64,000 nucleotides of DNA, taken from Streptococcus mitis (GTDB lineage: Bacteria; Bacillota; Bacilli; Lactobacillales; Streptococcaceae). Within the stretch, counting starts at the first letter, position 1. Each line of letters opens with the position of its first letter. The notes beneath the pieces were generated by a model. The model ran no database searches and was not told where the DNA came from. It worked only from the letters and a program-made list of their open reading frames with translations. Below are positions 10,412 through 19,855 of the stretch, piece by piece. Both the position numbers and the translations under genes were made by a program. The stretch is from positions 1,308,501 through 1,372,500 of the forward strand of contig NZ_CP028415.1 of the NCBI RefSeq assembly GCF_000722765.2. The letters are read 5' to 3'.

Positions 10412-11145
10412 CGGCCTTCCCCCTTCTTAAACTGACGAGGTGTCACACCTGCAATCTGTTTAAAACGTTGGGTAAAATAGTTCATATCTTCAAAACCAAC
10501 TTTCTCTGCGATCTCATAAATCTTCAGATCTGTAGTTAAAAGTAAGAGCTTGGCTTGTTTGACACGTTCTCTCACCAGGTAATCCTGAAAAGGTAGTCCC
10601 AACTCTTTCTTAATCAAAGAACTCAGATAAGTCGGACTAAAGCCCAAGTCACTGGCCAAAGACTTTAAACTAAACTGGCTATCAGCCAGATGGGACTGGA
10701 TTTTCTGGGCCATATTTCCCTCAAACTTATCGGTCAATAAATCTTGTAACTGCTCTTCTTTCTCTTCCTTATCCAACTTTTGCTTGATTTTCCCCAACAT
10801 TTCCTCAATATCCTGACGAGAAAAGGGCTTGAGCAGATAGTCATCCACACCGAGTTTGACAGCAGACAAAGCATAATCAAAATCATCGTAACCTGTTAAA
10901 AAGACCAAATGCACCTGAGGATAGGTTTCTCGAACCAGACTAGCCAACTGGATGCCATTTAGCTGAGGCATGTTGATATCGGTTAGAATGATATCTGGAA
11001 CTTGTTGTTGAATCAATTCCCAAGCCTGCCTTCCATTTTCAGCCTGACCGATGATTTCCATATCGTAGGCTGCTACATTGACCAGCTTGGTCAAGCCTTG
11101 TCTTACCAGATATTCATCTTCTACAATTAAGATTGTATAGGTCAT
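10408..11145 (-). CDS. rr09: Response regulator 09, YesN/AraC type
   Basis: About 245 residues. The receiver domain has the acidic pair in IVEDE, a phospho-acceptor in ILTDINMP and the lysine in YLLKPF. The C-terminal third is an AraC-type double helix-turn-helix (LASDLGFSPTYLSSLIKKELG … VGFEDMNYFTQRFKQ). A GTG at 11163 is in frame, but AAGGAGAG precedes ATG 11145 at good spacing, so I chose that. It overlaps hk09 by 4 bp. Likely target, from its position: the zmpB region. Confidence 0.92.
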   Translation of the reverse strand: MTYTILIVEDEYLVRQGLTKLVNVAAYDMEIIGQAENGRQAWELIQQQVPDIILTDINMPQLNGIQLASLVRETYPQVHLVFLTGYDDFDYALSAVKLGVDDYLLKPFSRQDIEEMLGKIKQKLDKEEKEEQLQDLLTDKFEGNMAQKIQSHLADSQFSLKSLASDLGFSPTYLSSLIKKELGLPFQDYLVRERVKQAKLLLLTTDLKIYEIAEKVGFEDMNYFTQRFKQIAGVTPRQFKKGEGR

Positions 11146-11174
11146 GCTTCTCTCCTTTGTCACTTACTAGTATC

Positions 11175-11183
11175 AGTATAGCA
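11175..11183 (-). promoter_or_regulatory. Extended -10 promoter for rr09–hk09
   Basis: TGC-TATACT lies between msrAB2 and rr09, 30 bp before the ATG. The -35 is poor. It is the same nonamer as the pabB -10. Confidence 0.5.
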
Positions 11184-11215
11184 AAATTCTCCTCTAACTG
11201 CTTAGGAAAGCCCTC

Positions 11216-12328
11216 TTAATCAACATAATCTAGTAAATAAGCATAGCCTTTTTCTTCCATTTGGTCTTTGGGAATAAAGCGGATGGAAAGACTATTGATA
11301 CAGTAGCGCAAGCCACCCTTGTCCTGTGGGCCGTCCGTAAAGACATGGCCAAGGTGAGAATCTCCAACTCGGCTCCGCACTTCCATGCGTGTCATATTGT
11401 AAGACTTATCTTCCTTGTAGGTGGCAACATCTGGACTGATGGGTTGGGTAAAACTAGGCCAGCCACAACCAGACTCAAACTTATCCTTTGATGAAAAGAG
11501 AGGTTCACCAGTTGCTACATCCACATAGATACCAGATTCAAATTTATCCCAGTAACGGTTTGAAAAAGCTCGTTCTGTTTGATTTTTCTGGGTGACTGCA
11601 TACTCCTCAGGTGACAAGGTCTTTTTCAATTCTTCATCACTTGGCTTAGGATATTTGCTGGCATCAATGACGGGGTAGGCCGCCTGATTAACATTGATAT
11701 GGCAGTAGCCATTTGGATTTTTCTTTAGATAGTCTTGGTGGTAATCCTCTGCCACTACAAAATTCTTCAAGATCTCCTTTTCAACTGCTAGAGGTTGATC
11801 GTATTTCTTAGCCACCTCATCAAAGACTTGGTTAATCACCTCTAAATCCTTGTCATCTGTGTAATAAACACCAGTACGGTACTGGGTTCCCACATCATTT
11901 CCTTGTTTATTTTTGCTGGTTGGATTGATAATGCGGAAGTAATGAAGCAGGATTTCTTTGAGAGAAATTTGATTAGCATCATAGGTAATATGGACAGTCT
12001 CTGCATGTCCTGTTTGGTTAATCAATTCGTACTTGGTTGTTTCCCCTCTACCATTTGCATAGCCTGATACGGCATCTGTCACCCCGGGAACGCGTGAGAA
12101 GTATTCCTCCACTCCCCAGAAACAACCTCCAGCTAGATAAATTTCGTGCAAGTCTGCATCTTTACTCACTTCTGTTTTTTTCACTGTTTTTCCTCCTTGG
12201 CTAACTGCTGCTTTCTCAATTTGCGAGCTATCTGTCTGCCCTGCATTTCGCATCAATAGAAAATAGAAACCGCTTATGGCTAGGAAAAAAATCCCTGCCA
12301 AGACAAACAATTTTACTTTATCATTCAT
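11216..12328 (-). CDS. msrAB2: Extracellular methionine sulfoxide reductase MsrA–MsrB fusion
   Basis: 370 residues. An N-terminal signal anchor (about residues 5–25) places both catalytic domains outside the membrane. The MsrA domain comes first, with its catalytic Cys in [11 protein letters not shown]. The MsrB domain follows, with CGWPSF near its start and its catalytic Cys in [11 protein letters not shown]. Together they reduce S- and R-methionine sulfoxide in exported proteins. The gene lies downstream of etrx2 and ccdA2 with a 9-bp gap, so the electron chain CcdA → thioredoxin-like lipoprotein → Msr is encoded as one operon, as described in pneumococcus. Confidence 0.95.
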   Translation of the reverse strand: MNDKVKLFVLAGIFFLAISGFYFLLMRNAGQTDSSQIEKAAVSQGGKTVKKTEVSKDADLHEIYLAGGCFWGVEEYFSRVPGVTDAVSGYANGRGETTKYELINQTGHAETVHITYDANQISLKEILLHYFRIINPTSKNKQGNDVGTQYRTGVYYTDDKDLEVINQVFDEVAKKYDQPLAVEKEILKNFVVAEDYHQDYLKKNPNGYCHINVNQAAYPVIDASKYPKPSDEELKKTLSPEEYAVTQKNQTERAFSNRYWDKFESGIYVDVATGEPLFSSKDKFESGCGWPSFTQPISPDVATYKEDKSYNMTRMEVRSRVGDSHLGHVFTDGPQDKGGLRYCINSLSIRFIPKDQMEEKGYAYLLDYVD

Positions 12329-12337
12329 GACCTTTCT

Positions 12338-12901
12338 CTACCCCATTTCTTTCAATGTTTTTAAAATCATATCCTTATCCATAAAACCAGGTTGCGTTTT
12401 GACCAGCTTACCTTCCTTGTCTATAAAGGCTTGAGTTGGGTAAGAACGAACACCATAACTTTCTAAAAGTTTACCTGATGGGTCAATTAGAACTGGAATA
12501 TTTTTATAATCCAAGCCCTTGTACCAGTTCTTAAAATCCGTTTCAGCTTGTTCTCCCTTGTGTCCAGGAGAGATCACTGTCAAAACTACATAGTCATCAC
12601 CAGCATCCTTAGCGATTTCATCCGTATCTGGAAGACTGGCTAGACAGATGGAACACCAAGAAGCCCAGAATTTGAGATAAACTTTCTTACCCTTATAATC
12701 AGATAAGCGGTAGGTCTTGCCATCTACTCCTGTCAGTTCGAAATCAGCAACCGCCTGACCTTTAGTCGCAGTTTGCGCACTGACTTGTTCTGTTTTTGTT
12801 TGCTCCTTCATAGTAGATTCGTCTGACATATTTTTAGCCGAACAGGCTGCCAAGCAACAGATTGATCCGACTCCAAGGAGACATGTTTGCCATTTTTTCA
12901 T
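12338..12901 (-). CDS. etrx2: Thioredoxin-like (TlpA/ResA-type) lipoprotein
   Basis: About 187 residues. The frame can open at a TTG (12922), but GAGAGGAAGAAG sits before ATG 12901 (MKKWQTC), which also gives a clean lipoprotein signal: CCLAAC with the lipid-modified Cys near residue 20. The thioredoxin fold carries the redox pair in WASWCSICLASLPD. It should pass electrons from CcdA to MsrAB at the outer face of the membrane. The ccdA2 stop lies 13 bp upstream. Confidence 0.93.
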   Translation of the reverse strand: MKKWQTCLLGVGSICCLAACSAKNMSDESTMKEQTKTEQVSAQTATKGQAVADFELTGVDGKTYRLSDYKGKKVYLKFWASWCSICLASLPDTDEIAKDAGDDYVVLTVISPGHKGEQAETDFKNWYKGLDYKNIPVLIDPSGKLLESYGVRSYPTQAFIDKEGKLVKTQPGFMDKDMILKTLKEMG

Positions 12902-12914
12902 TTCTTCTTCCTCT

Positions 12915-13625
12915 CTATTCAAATAATGTAGTCAAAATGGAAGCATTTCCCAAAAGCACCAAGATTCCCATCACGATAATGAGGAAACCACCCACTTTTT
13001 TGAGGGTTCCTAGATAAGGATGAAGTTTTCGGAAATGTTTCAAAACATAGCTGGAGGCCAGAGCTAGAACCAAAAATGGTAGCGCCAAACCCAGCGTGTA
13101 AATCAACATGAGACCAGCTCCCTGCCAAGCACCTGAACCACCTGAAGCCGCCAAGGCCAAAACAGAGCCCAGAACCGGTCCCACACATGGCGTCCAAGCA
13201 AAACTAAAGGTCAATCCCAGTAAAAATGCCTGACTATAGCCCTTACCCTTTTGCCCCTGTCTCTTCAATTGTAGCCTTCTTTCCTTATAGAGTCCCTTCA
13301 AATGTAAGACTTCCATCTGGTGCAGGCCCAAGAGAATGATAACCGCACCCGTCACATACTGAAACCAAGAGGCATACAAAAGGTCTCCTAAAAAACCAGC
13401 ACCATATCCCAGTAAGATAAAGATAAAAGAAATACCCGCTATAAAGGCCAGAGTTCGCAATAAACTGACAAGTGAGATTGAAAATTTGCCACTAGAAGCC
13501 TGAGCACCATCTTTGTCATCCAACAAGACCCCTGCATAGACCGGTAACAAGGGTAAGATACAAGGAGAAAAGAAGGAAAGAATTCCAGCAAGAAAAACAC
13601 TGATAAAAAAGATAATCGTATCCAT
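12915..13625 (-). CDS. ccdA2: CcdA-family thiol/disulfide transmembrane electron carrier
   Basis: 236 residues with six predicted membrane helices. It has the two CcdA cysteine motifs, FFSPCILPLLPVY near the N-terminus and FAWTPCVGPVLG near residue 140. These cysteines carry reducing equivalents from cytoplasmic thioredoxin across the membrane. GGAGGAAGG precedes the ATG. It is the first gene of the ccdA2–etrx2–msrAB2 operon. Confidence 0.94.
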   Translation of the reverse strand: MDTIIFFISVFLAGILSFFSPCILPLLPVYAGVLLDDKDGAQASSGKFSISLVSLLRTLAFIAGISFIFILLGYGAGFLGDLLYASWFQYVTGAVIILLGLHQMEVLHLKGLYKERRLQLKRQGQKGKGYSQAFLLGLTFSFAWTPCVGPVLGSVLALAASGGSGAWQGAGLMLIYTLGLALPFLVLALASSYVLKHFRKLHPYLGTLKKVGGFLIIVMGILVLLGNASILTTLFE

Positions 13626-13657
13626 TGCCTTCCTCCATTCTTTGATTTGATAGAACT

Positions 13658-13686
13658 ATTATAGTCCCAAAACTCCAGAAAAAACA
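13658..13686 (-). promoter_or_regulatory. Promoter of ccdA2–etrx2–msrAB2
   Basis: -10 TATAAT (13663–13658), 17-bp spacer, weak -35 TGTTTT (13686–13681). It lies about 33 bp before the ATG. Confidence 0.5.
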
Positions 13687-13736
13687 GAGACAATGATAGG
13701 GAAAAATAGGAATTTAATCAGGTTATGTAAAAATGT

Positions 13737-13766
13737 TGCAAAAAAAGCCAGACACAGTCTGACTTT
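13737..13766 (-). terminator. Intrinsic terminator of the 13.8-kb acetyltransferase gene
   Basis: AAAGTCAGAC–TGT–GTCTGGCTTT is a 10-bp stem with one U·G pair, followed by a T run on the minus strand. Confidence 0.8.
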
Positions 13767-13790
13767 GATGGAAACCTAAAAGAAAATTCA

Positions 13791-14339
13791 CTAGTCTTCC
13801 CTACTTATCTGATAATAAATAAGGTCCGCAAGATAGCCTTTTCTCTCTACACCATTGCTAATAGTCTTTAGATAGGACATTCCAGCCTTCTCCATGACAC
13901 GACCTGAAGCTGGATTGAGACTGACATAACGTGCCTTGACTTCTTGAAAACCTGCTTGAGTAAAACAAAAGTCCAAAACAGCTTTCAAGGCCTCTGTCAT
14001 CATACCATGTCCCCAGTAAGCCTTGCCTAGCACATAGCCAATTTCACAAGAAGAATCGTTCTCATCTATTGCAACGATGCTGATATCTCCTATCACCTGC
14101 TCTGGCTTTTCTTTGAGACAAATGGCCCATTTGTAATAGTTGGGATTGGTATAGGAGGTAACCCAATTTCGAATCGAGTTTCGAGTGATTTCGACATTAG
14201 AATGGGGATCCCAAGTGACATAGGTTAGATTCTCAGCAGATGAAGCCCAATTCTGAAACATAGCTTCTGCATCACTCTCCACAAATCTTCTTAAAATCAA
14301 ACGTTCTGTCTGTAATATTTGCGTACCGATTGCTTTCAT
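13791..14339 (-). CDS. GNAT acetyltransferase, RimJ/RimL-like
   Basis: About 182 residues. MKAIGTQILQTERLILRRF is the typical opening of the RimJ/RimL branch. YVLGKAYWGHGMMTEALKA forms the acetyl-CoA binding core. The frame extends to 14384, but GAGGT lies 7 nt before ATG 14339. The family acetylates protein N-termini or small molecules; the substrate cannot be told here. It is flanked by its own terminator and by the nadE terminator, so it is probably monocistronic. Confidence 0.85.
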   Translation of the reverse strand: MKAIGTQILQTERLILRRFVESDAEAMFQNWASSAENLTYVTWDPHSNVEITRNSIRNWVTSYTNPNYYKWAICLKEKPEQVIGDISIVAIDENDSSCEIGYVLGKAYWGHGMMTEALKAVLDFCFTQAGFQEVKARYVSLNPASGRVMEKAGMSYLKTISNGVERKGYLADLIYYQISRED

Positions 14340-14424
14340 GACGCTACCTCGCTTTCTGATAGATGATTCTCTGCCCAACCTCAATTTAAATTTACTTTGC
14401 TTTTGAATTTCAAGGTAATAAGCT

Positions 14425-14444
14425 AAAAAGGTCCCCCGGACCTT
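14425..14444 (-). terminator. Terminator downstream of nadE
   Basis: AAGGTCC–GGG–GGACCTT is followed by TTT on the minus strand. It is about 50 bp beyond the larger hairpin at the nadE stop. Confidence 0.7.
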
Positions 14445-14471
14445 CCTCGCTTACTTGTTTCCATGCTCGGG

Positions 14472-14498
14472 GTAAGAACCTCCACTGGAGGTTCTTAC
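14472..14498 (-). repeat. Perfect 27-bp inverted repeat at the nadE stop codon
   Basis: The arms are GTAAGAACCTCCA and its exact complement around one central base. It contains the nadE TAA. No T run follows, so it looks more like an mRNA 3'-end stabiliser, or one half of a two-part terminator with the hairpin at 14425. Confidence 0.75.
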
Positions 14499-15319
14499 TC
14501 CCAAAAGTCATCAAATACGGTGATGGGTAGGTGGCGTTTATGTTGGCCTTTATGCCACCAGTTTTCGATTGTTACTTGGGCTTCTGGGCTGATTGTTTTT
14601 CCTTCTAGGTAGTCGTCAATCTCTTCATAAGTGACTCCGAGGGCTACTTCGTCAGCTAGACCTGGTTTGTCTTCTTCTAGGTCTGCCGTTGGGATTTTTT
14701 CATAAAGGGCTGGGTCTGCACCAAGTTCCTTCAAGAGTTGTTTTCCTTGACGCTTATTAAGGCGGAAAAGGGGTAAAATATCTGCACCACCGTCACCAAA
14801 CTTGGTAAAGAAACCTGTGATATTTTCCGCGGCGTGGTCTGTTCCAATGACCGCTCCGCTATAAGAACCAGCAAGGGCATACTGAGCAATCATACGACTA
14901 CGAGCCTTGATATTGCCCTTGTTAAAATCTGAAACAGGACTTCCTGTCGCTTCAACTGCAGCTGTCATAGCATCTGCAGACTCCTTGATATTCACCACTA
15001 AACTGACATCTGGCTGGATGAAGGCTAGGGCTTTTTGAGCATCTGCTTCATCAGCTTGCACTCCATAAGGCAGGCGGACAGCGATAAATTTGTAGCTGTC
15101 ATCTCCTGTTTCTGCTCGCAGTTCTTCCATAGCTAATTGAGCTAAACGTCCTGCTAAGGTTGAATCTTGTCCCCCAGAAATCCCTAGTACAAAGGTCTTT
15201 AGGAAGGAATGTTTTTTCAGATATCTTTTTAAGAAATCAATAGAACGACGAATTTCTTCCTGGGCATCAATCACTGGTTTCACACCCAACTCTTGGATAA
15301 TCGTTTCTTGCAAACTCAT
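14495..15319 (-). CDS. nadE: NH3-dependent NAD+ synthetase
   Basis: 274 residues. It converts nicotinate adenine dinucleotide to NAD+ using ammonia and ATP. The PP-loop [13 protein letters not shown] is at about 46–58, and [19 protein letters not shown] carries the dinucleotide-site residues. No glutaminase domain is present, as expected for the short bacterial form. The ATG overlaps the pncB stop as ATGA, so the two salvage enzymes are translationally coupled. Confidence 0.96.
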   Translation of the reverse strand: MSLQETIIQELGVKPVIDAQEEIRRSIDFLKRYLKKHSFLKTFVLGISGGQDSTLAGRLAQLAMEELRAETGDDSYKFIAVRLPYGVQADEADAQKALAFIQPDVSLVVNIKESADAMTAAVEATGSPVSDFNKGNIKARSRMIAQYALAGSYSGAVIGTDHAAENITGFFTKFGDGGADILPLFRLNKRQGKQLLKELGADPALYEKIPTADLEEDKPGLADEVALGVTYEEIDDYLEGKTISPEAQVTIENWWHKGQHKRHLPITVFDDFWE

Positions 15320-16776
15320 TCTTCTTCTCCTTCACCGAGGGCTTCCTTGCGCATCTTGTCAATCAAGTCCATCTTATCTTGCCATACATCACGCGCCAAA
15401 TCCACTGGATAATGCTGAGGATTGAGCACGCGCTTGTATTCATCCCAAAGCTTGTCAAATTCCTTACGAGCATAAGCCTGAATCTCAGTCAAGCTAGGCA
15501 AGTTGTAAATCAATTTTCCGTCTTTGAAGATATCCACCAAGAGAGGAACGGCATCAAAATTACGAACGGTCTTCTTGATGTAGGTATAAGTAGGATGGAA
15601 CATCTTGATTTCTGTCATGCTGGTAACATCTACGCCATCATAAGTGATATAGTCTCCTTCTGACTTGCCTTTTTCACGACTGGTAATACGCCAAACCTGC
15701 TTCTTACCAGGTGTTGATACTTTTTCCGCATTGTTTGACAATTTAATGGTATTGCGCATGTTGCCATTTTCATCTTCGATGGCAACAATCTTATAAACTG
15801 CCCCAAGAGCTGGCTGGTCATAGGCTGTAATCAGCTTAGTTCCCACACCCCAGACATCAATCTTGGCCTTTTGCATCTTGAGGTTTAGGATGGTATTTTC
15901 ATCTAGATCATTAGAAGCATAAATCTTAGCCTCTGTAAATCCAGCCTCGTCCAGTTGCTGACGGACTTTCTTGGAAATGTAGGCAATATCCCCAGAGTCA
16001 ATCCGAACACCCATAAAGTTAATCTGGTCACCCAGCTCACGCGCCACCTGAATGGCAGCTGGTACACCGATGCGAAGGGTGTCATAGGTGTCCACAAGAA
16101 AGACACAGTTTTTGTGGGTCGCAGCATAAGCTTTGAAAGCTTCATAATCGTTACCATAAACCTGTACCAAGGCGTGGGCATGGGTCCCCAAAACAGGAAT
16201 GTCAAAGAGTTTACCCGCACGCACGTTGCTGGTTCCATTGGCACCACCAATCACCGCTGCGCGTGTTCCCCAGATGGCCGCATCCATCTCTTGAGCCCGA
16301 CGTGTCCCAAACTCCATCAAGGGTTCATCTTCTATAACCGAACGAATACGAGCTGCCTTAGTCGCCACCAGAGTCTGGTAGTTAACGATGTTCAAAAGAG
16401 CCGTTTCGACCAACTGACATTGGGCTAGAGGGCCTTCCACCTGCACAATCGGTTCATTAGCAAAAACCAAGTCCCCTTCTTGGGCAGAACGAACGGTCAA
16501 CTCCAACTTGAAATTGCGGAGATAGTCCAAGAATTCCCCATGATAGCCTAGCGATTCCAAATAGGCAATATCACTATCTGAAAAACGCAAGTCTTCAAGA
16601 TAATTCACAATTCTTTCCAAACCTGCAAAAACCGCATAGCCATTCTTAAAAGGCTGTTGGCGGAAATACACCTCAAAGACCGCCTTTTTATTGTGAATCC
16701 CTTGGTCAAAGTAAACCTGCATCATGTTAATCTGATACAAGTCCGTGTGCAATGTCAAACTATCATCTGGATACAT
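15316..16776 (-). CDS. pncB: Nicotinate phosphoribosyltransferase
   Basis: 486 residues. It makes nicotinate mononucleotide from nicotinate and PRPP, the entry step of NAD salvage that nadE completes. The N-terminus [19 protein letters not shown] is typical. [20 protein letters not shown] and [10 protein letters not shown] form the active site. AGGA lies 6 nt before the start. The leader carries an inverted repeat that may be regulatory. Confidence 0.95.
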   Translation of the reverse strand: MYPDDSLTLHTDLYQINMMQVYFDQGIHNKKAVFEVYFRQQPFKNGYAVFAGLERIVNYLEDLRFSDSDIAYLESLGYHGEFLDYLRNFKLELTVRSAQEGDLVFANEPIVQVEGPLAQCQLVETALLNIVNYQTLVATKAARIRSVIEDEPLMEFGTRRAQEMDAAIWGTRAAVIGGANGTSNVRAGKLFDIPVLGTHAHALVQVYGNDYEAFKAYAATHKNCVFLVDTYDTLRIGVPAAIQVARELGDQINFMGVRIDSGDIAYISKKVRQQLDEAGFTEAKIYASNDLDENTILNLKMQKAKIDVWGVGTKLITAYDQPALGAVYKIVAIEDENGNMRNTIKLSNNAEKVSTPGKKQVWRITSREKGKSEGDYITYDGVDVTSMTEIKMFHPTYTYIKKTVRNFDAVPLLVDIFKDGKLIYNLPSLTEIQAYARKEFDKLWDEYKRVLNPQHYPVDLARDVWQDKMDLIDKMRKEALGEGEEE

Positions 16777-16804
16777 ACTTTTCCTACTTCCTTAGCTAGA
16801 AACC

Positions 16805-16830
16805 CATGAAAATTTTCAAGAACTTTCATG
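16805..16830 (-). promoter_or_regulatory. Inverted repeat in the pncB leader
   Basis: CATGAAA…TTTCATG arms (7 bp) enclose a 12-nt interior, between the promoter and the pncB SD. It could be an operator or an RNA hairpin. I cannot match it to a known NAD-responsive site. Confidence 0.35.
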
Positions 16831-16850
16831 TATTCCAATAAATTAGTACT

Positions 16851-16879
16851 ATTATATCACATTTTAGCTGGATTGAGAA
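16851..16879 (-). promoter_or_regulatory. Promoter of pncB–nadE
   Basis: Extended -10 with TATAAT at 16856–16851 (preceded by TGTGA) and a weak -35 TTCTCA 17 bp upstream. It leaves a leader of roughly 70 nt. Confidence 0.5.
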
Positions 16880-16891
16880 AAGAGTAACAAG

Positions 16892-17380
16892 CTATTCTCC
16901 ACTCTCCAGTTCATCCATATCTTGTTCAAACTTTTTCTGAGCCCATTCGCCATAGCTCTTAAGACCAAGATTGCCAATAAAGACCCAGGGAAGGTAAATG
17001 ACATAAGTAATTGCCCAAGCAGATAGGTATTTAACGTTCAAAGGATTGTGCTGATAAATTTCTATGTTGAATTGATAATTCTGTAACATCAAAAGAGCCG
17101 TAATAGCCAAGGTTAGGAAAAAACAACCCAAAATCGTAAAATGAAAACGACTATAGTAGGTCACTCCCAGATAACGGGCACGATTGAAAAAGAAGAAAAT
17201 CCCTACTATCAGAGTATAGACTAGAAAATTCGGATTAAAAAGAGATGGAGCCAATACAGCCACCAAATAGCTTAGAAGTACAAGCCCAATAAAGAGTGAA
17301 AAAGACTCTGCCCCAGCTTTATTGATTAGTTGTTCTTCTCTTTCGTCAAGTAATTGATAATGAATAAATTTATTTACCAT
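16892..17380 (-). CDS. Small membrane protein paired with an XRE regulator
   Basis: 162 residues with four hydrophobic segments (about 28–50, 52–68, 80–100 and 125–145) between charged ends. I do not recognise a catalytic motif. It may belong to the DUF3278-type membrane proteins that sit beside small Cro-like regulators. Its start overlaps the regulator gene by 11 bp, so the two are translated together and probably act together. Function unknown. Confidence 0.75.
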   Translation of the reverse strand: MVNKFIHYQLLDEREEQLINKAGAESFSLFIGLVLLSYLVAVLAPSLFNPNFLVYTLIVGIFFFFNRARYLGVTYYSRFHFTILGCFFLTLAITALLMLQNYQFNIEIYQHNPLNVKYLSAWAITYVIYLPWVFIGNLGLKSYGEWAQKKFEQDMDELESGE

Positions 17381-17579
17381 CTTCTTCCTCCCAAAATAAT
17401 TGGTCTAGGGTTTTCCCTAAACATCTGCAAATGGACTGGCAGAGCGAGAGACTGGGATTGTATTTTCCAGCCTCTATCAAACCAATAGTCTGGCGTGTCA
17501 CACCAACAGCCTCTGCCAGTTGACCTTGTGTTAAATCAAGCTCAACCCGAGCTAATTTTAATTTTAAATTTTTAGCCAC
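17370..17579 (-). CDS. XRE/Cro-type DNA-binding regulator
   Basis: 69 residues that are essentially one helix-turn-helix: LDLTQGQLAEAVGVTRQTI is helices 2–3, with LIEAGKYNPSLSLC after it. The start is GTG, with AAGGAGG 6 nt upstream. It belongs to the short YozG/Cro-like group that often controls an adjacent membrane protein. Autoregulation is likely, since the promoter lies just upstream. Confidence 0.88.
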   Translation of the reverse strand: MAKNLKLKLARVELDLTQGQLAEAVGVTRQTIGLIEAGKYNPSLSLCQSICRCLGKTLDQLFWEEEDGK

Positions 17580-17626
17580 CTGCGTCCTCCTTATAGTTTT
17601 AAAAAGTTGCGCCTCTTTTCAACATT

Positions 17627-17654
17627 ATTATATCATATATCTAACTTAATGCAA
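17627..17654 (-). promoter_or_regulatory. Promoter of the XRE–membrane protein pair
   Basis: -35 TTGCAT (17654–17649), 16-bp spacer ending TGA, and -10 TATAAT (17632–17627). This is a strong extended-type promoter. Confidence 0.65.
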
Positions 17655-17687
17655 TATATAAATGTCATTTTGTAAAATTTTATTAAC

Positions 17688-17722
17688 AAAAAACCTCTAC
17701 CACCTAAATGATAGAGAGTTTT
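17688..17722 (-). terminator. Hairpin with T run downstream of the 17.9-kb acetyltransferase
   Basis: AAAACTCTCTATCA pairs imperfectly with TGGTAGAGGTTTT and is followed by TTT on the minus strand. It closes the transcription unit whose only clear gene is the GNAT at 17954–18364. Confidence 0.6.
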
Positions 17723-17734
17723 CTGCTTATTCAA

Positions 17735-17953
17735 TTTTTTTCAAAAAATCGACGGCATCGTAAGATTTCACATCTAATGTCTCAGCTGCGATTGTATTGT
17801 CCTCCATATCGTCTAGACAGACACAATTTGTAGATTATAACTGCTACTGATCGAGAATCTCCTTAAACATTGCTCATATCCAATATTATATCCATCAGTC
17901 CGCCTCTATACTCATGTGCGAGTCTCTCTTCGTATTATACCTTCATACTCACC
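17735..17953 (-). pseudogene. Spacer with coding-like fragments, possibly a decayed gene
   Basis: The minus strand reads as coding-like peptide in pieces. One frame gives EERLAHEYRGGLMDIILDM and then a stop. A shifted frame gives a 26-codon ORF (17813–17733) ending SYDAVDFLKKIE. Neither has a ribosome site. This suggests a remnant of a small gene or of a dispersed repeat. I cannot name the source. Confidence 0.3.
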
Positions 17954-18364
17954 TTACAAATCTTTTTGGTAATAAAATCTTTTTCCTGTGTAGGGATAGT
18001 CTTGCAAAGCAAAGACTTCCTTGTAGCCATACCTTTTATAAAAATCAGGAGCTTGAAACTGGTAAGTATTGACAAAAGCAAAACGACAGTTTCGATTCTT
18101 AGCTTCAGTTTCTGCTTGCTGCAATAGTTTTGAACCGATTCCTTGCCCTCGCAGTTCCTCTTTTACAAACAAATACTCAATTTCCAACCAATTTCCAAAA
18201 GTCTCTGCTACTAAGCCTGCCAGAAGATTGCCCTTTTCATCTTCGACATAAAGATTAAGTGGCTCACTTTCAGCTTCTTCTCTTTTTGAACGGTTATAAA
18301 CACGAATCAGGTTCCCTATTTCTTGTGATTTATGGGATTCCTTATTTTCCAATCTAAAGTACAT
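17954..18364 (-). CDS. GNAT acetyltransferase
   Basis: 136 residues. It has a compact GNAT fold with the acetyl-CoA loop VKEELRGQGIGSKLLQQAE at about 72–90 and a C-terminal APDFYKRYGYKE motif. AGGAGG stands 5 nt before the ATG. Substrate unknown. It lies between the permease terminator and the decayed spacer. Confidence 0.85.
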   Translation of the reverse strand: MYFRLENKESHKSQEIGNLIRVYNRSKREEAESEPLNLYVEDEKGNLLAGLVAETFGNWLEIEYLFVKEELRGQGIGSKLLQQAETEAKNRNCRFAFVNTYQFQAPDFYKRYGYKEVFALQDYPYTGKRFYYQKDL

Positions 18365-18433
18365 CTAAACCTCCTTAAATACTGTTACAGCTTGATTATA
18401 GTCTTATTTCAATAGACTGTCAAACTAGCAAAA

Positions 18434-18457
18434 ACTCACCAACCTGAGTTGATGAGT
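18434..18457 (-). terminator. Terminator of the amino-acid permease gene
   Basis: ACTCATCAAC–TCAG–GTTGGTGAGT has a 10-bp stem, followed by TTTT on the minus strand. Confidence 0.8.
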
Positions 18458-18464
18458 CCTTAAT

Positions 18465-19829
18465 CTATTTTCTAAATTTCCACTGGCTATAAATACCGAA
18501 ACCGATAATCCAGATAGCTGATCCAATTGCTCCCACAAATGTAGACTCTTGTAAAAAGAGGGTTACAAAGACAAAGGCAAAGAAGAGCATGGTTAAAGGA
18601 TTTAGGAAACGATAATGGGGCATGAGATAGCCATCCGCCATAAAGTCTGGTGACTTGCGGTATTTAAGGTGAGCCACCATAATCAAGATATAAATGGCGA
18701 TATAGACACCTGATGATGATGCCGTAATCAAGGCAAAAGCATCGGAAACTCCTGGCAAGACGTTGATAAAGGCTGCTAGAGCAATCAAGATTGCTGAAGC
18801 GATGATGGCATTTTGTGGCACATTGTGGCGAGAAAGAGTATCTGCCTTGATAGCCTTTAAGAATGGATTTGGCGAATCATGAGCAATCTGGTACAAATGG
18901 CGCCCTGTTGAATAAAGGGTTGAGTTAAGAGCAGATGCTGCTGAGGTCAAAACGACGAAGTTAATCAAGGCTGCCGCCCACTTGACACCGGCCAATTCAA
19001 ATACTGTAACAAAAGGTGAATCAGCAGAAGCCAGTTCACGCCAAGGAATGATAGCCATAATGGCTAAGAGGGCACCACCGTAGAAAAAGGCGATACGCAA
19101 AGGAATTTCCTTAACGGCTTTTGGCAAGACCTGACGTGGATTTTTGGTTTCAGAAGTTGTGACCCCGATAAACTCAATCATAAGGTAGGCAAAGAACACC
19201 ATCTGGAAGGCCATGACAAAGTTTACTCCACCATTTGGGAAGAGGGAGAAATTGTCAACAATATTGGCCAAACTTGCTACTCCATGAGGTGTCTTAAAGC
19301 CTGTCAAGACCATAAAGACCCCTGTTGCAATCATGGCTAAAATAGCCACAATCTTGACCATAGCAAACCAAAACTCAACTTCTCCAAAGAGCTTCACCGC
19401 AATCAGATTGACCAAGGCTAGAATGGTCAAAAATCCAATCTCAATCATCCAACTCGGCCAAGTTGGGAACCAAAATTGCACATAATGTGCGATAGCAGTG
19501 ATTTCCGCCATACCGATAAAGACAACAGATAGCCAGTAAGACCAAACCGAGAAATAGCCCCAGCCCTTACCCAAATGGCGTGTGATAAAGTTGATAAAGG
19601 TATGTTGCTCAGGGTCTTGGTAAAGCATTTCACCAACAGCACGCATCATGAGGAACATGAAAGCCCCAGTAATCATATAAATCAGTACAATGGAAGGACC
19701 TGTTAGGCTGATAGAGCGACCCGCTCCCAGAAAGAGTCCTGTTCCGATTGTTCCTGCAATGGCCATAACCTGCACGTGACGATTAGTCAGACCACGCTCC
19801 ATCTTGTTTTTTTTCTTCTTTGAACTCAT
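18465..19829 (-). CDS. Amino-acid permease, APC superfamily (AAT family)
   Basis: 454 residues and 12 predicted membrane helices. The opening MERGLTNRHVQVMAIAGTIGTGLFLGAG is the hallmark of the AAT family; GTIGTGLF is the substrate-site glycine loop of helix 1. It resembles the D-serine/D-alanine/glycine and general amino-acid permeases (CycA-like), but the substrate cannot be settled by eye. GGAGA precedes the ATG. It lies downstream of greA, separated by a hairpin. Confidence 0.9.
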   Translation of the reverse strand: MSSKKKKNKMERGLTNRHVQVMAIAGTIGTGLFLGAGRSISLTGPSIVLIYMITGAFMFLMMRAVGEMLYQDPEQHTFINFITRHLGKGWGYFSVWSYWLSVVFIGMAEITAIAHYVQFWFPTWPSWMIEIGFLTILALVNLIAVKLFGEVEFWFAMVKIVAILAMIATGVFMVLTGFKTPHGVASLANIVDNFSLFPNGGVNFVMAFQMVFFAYLMIEFIGVTTSETKNPRQVLPKAVKEIPLRIAFFYGGALLAIMAIIPWRELASADSPFVTVFELAGVKWAAALINFVVLTSAASALNSTLYSTGRHLYQIAHDSPNPFLKAIKADTLSRHNVPQNAIIASAILIALAAFINVLPGVSDAFALITASSSGVYIAIYILIMVAHLKYRKSPDFMADGYLMPHYRFLNPLTMLFFAFVFVTLFLQESTFVGAIGSAIWIIGFGIYSQWKFRK

Positions 19830-19855
19830 ATAGTCTCCAATTCTTTTTAAACCTA

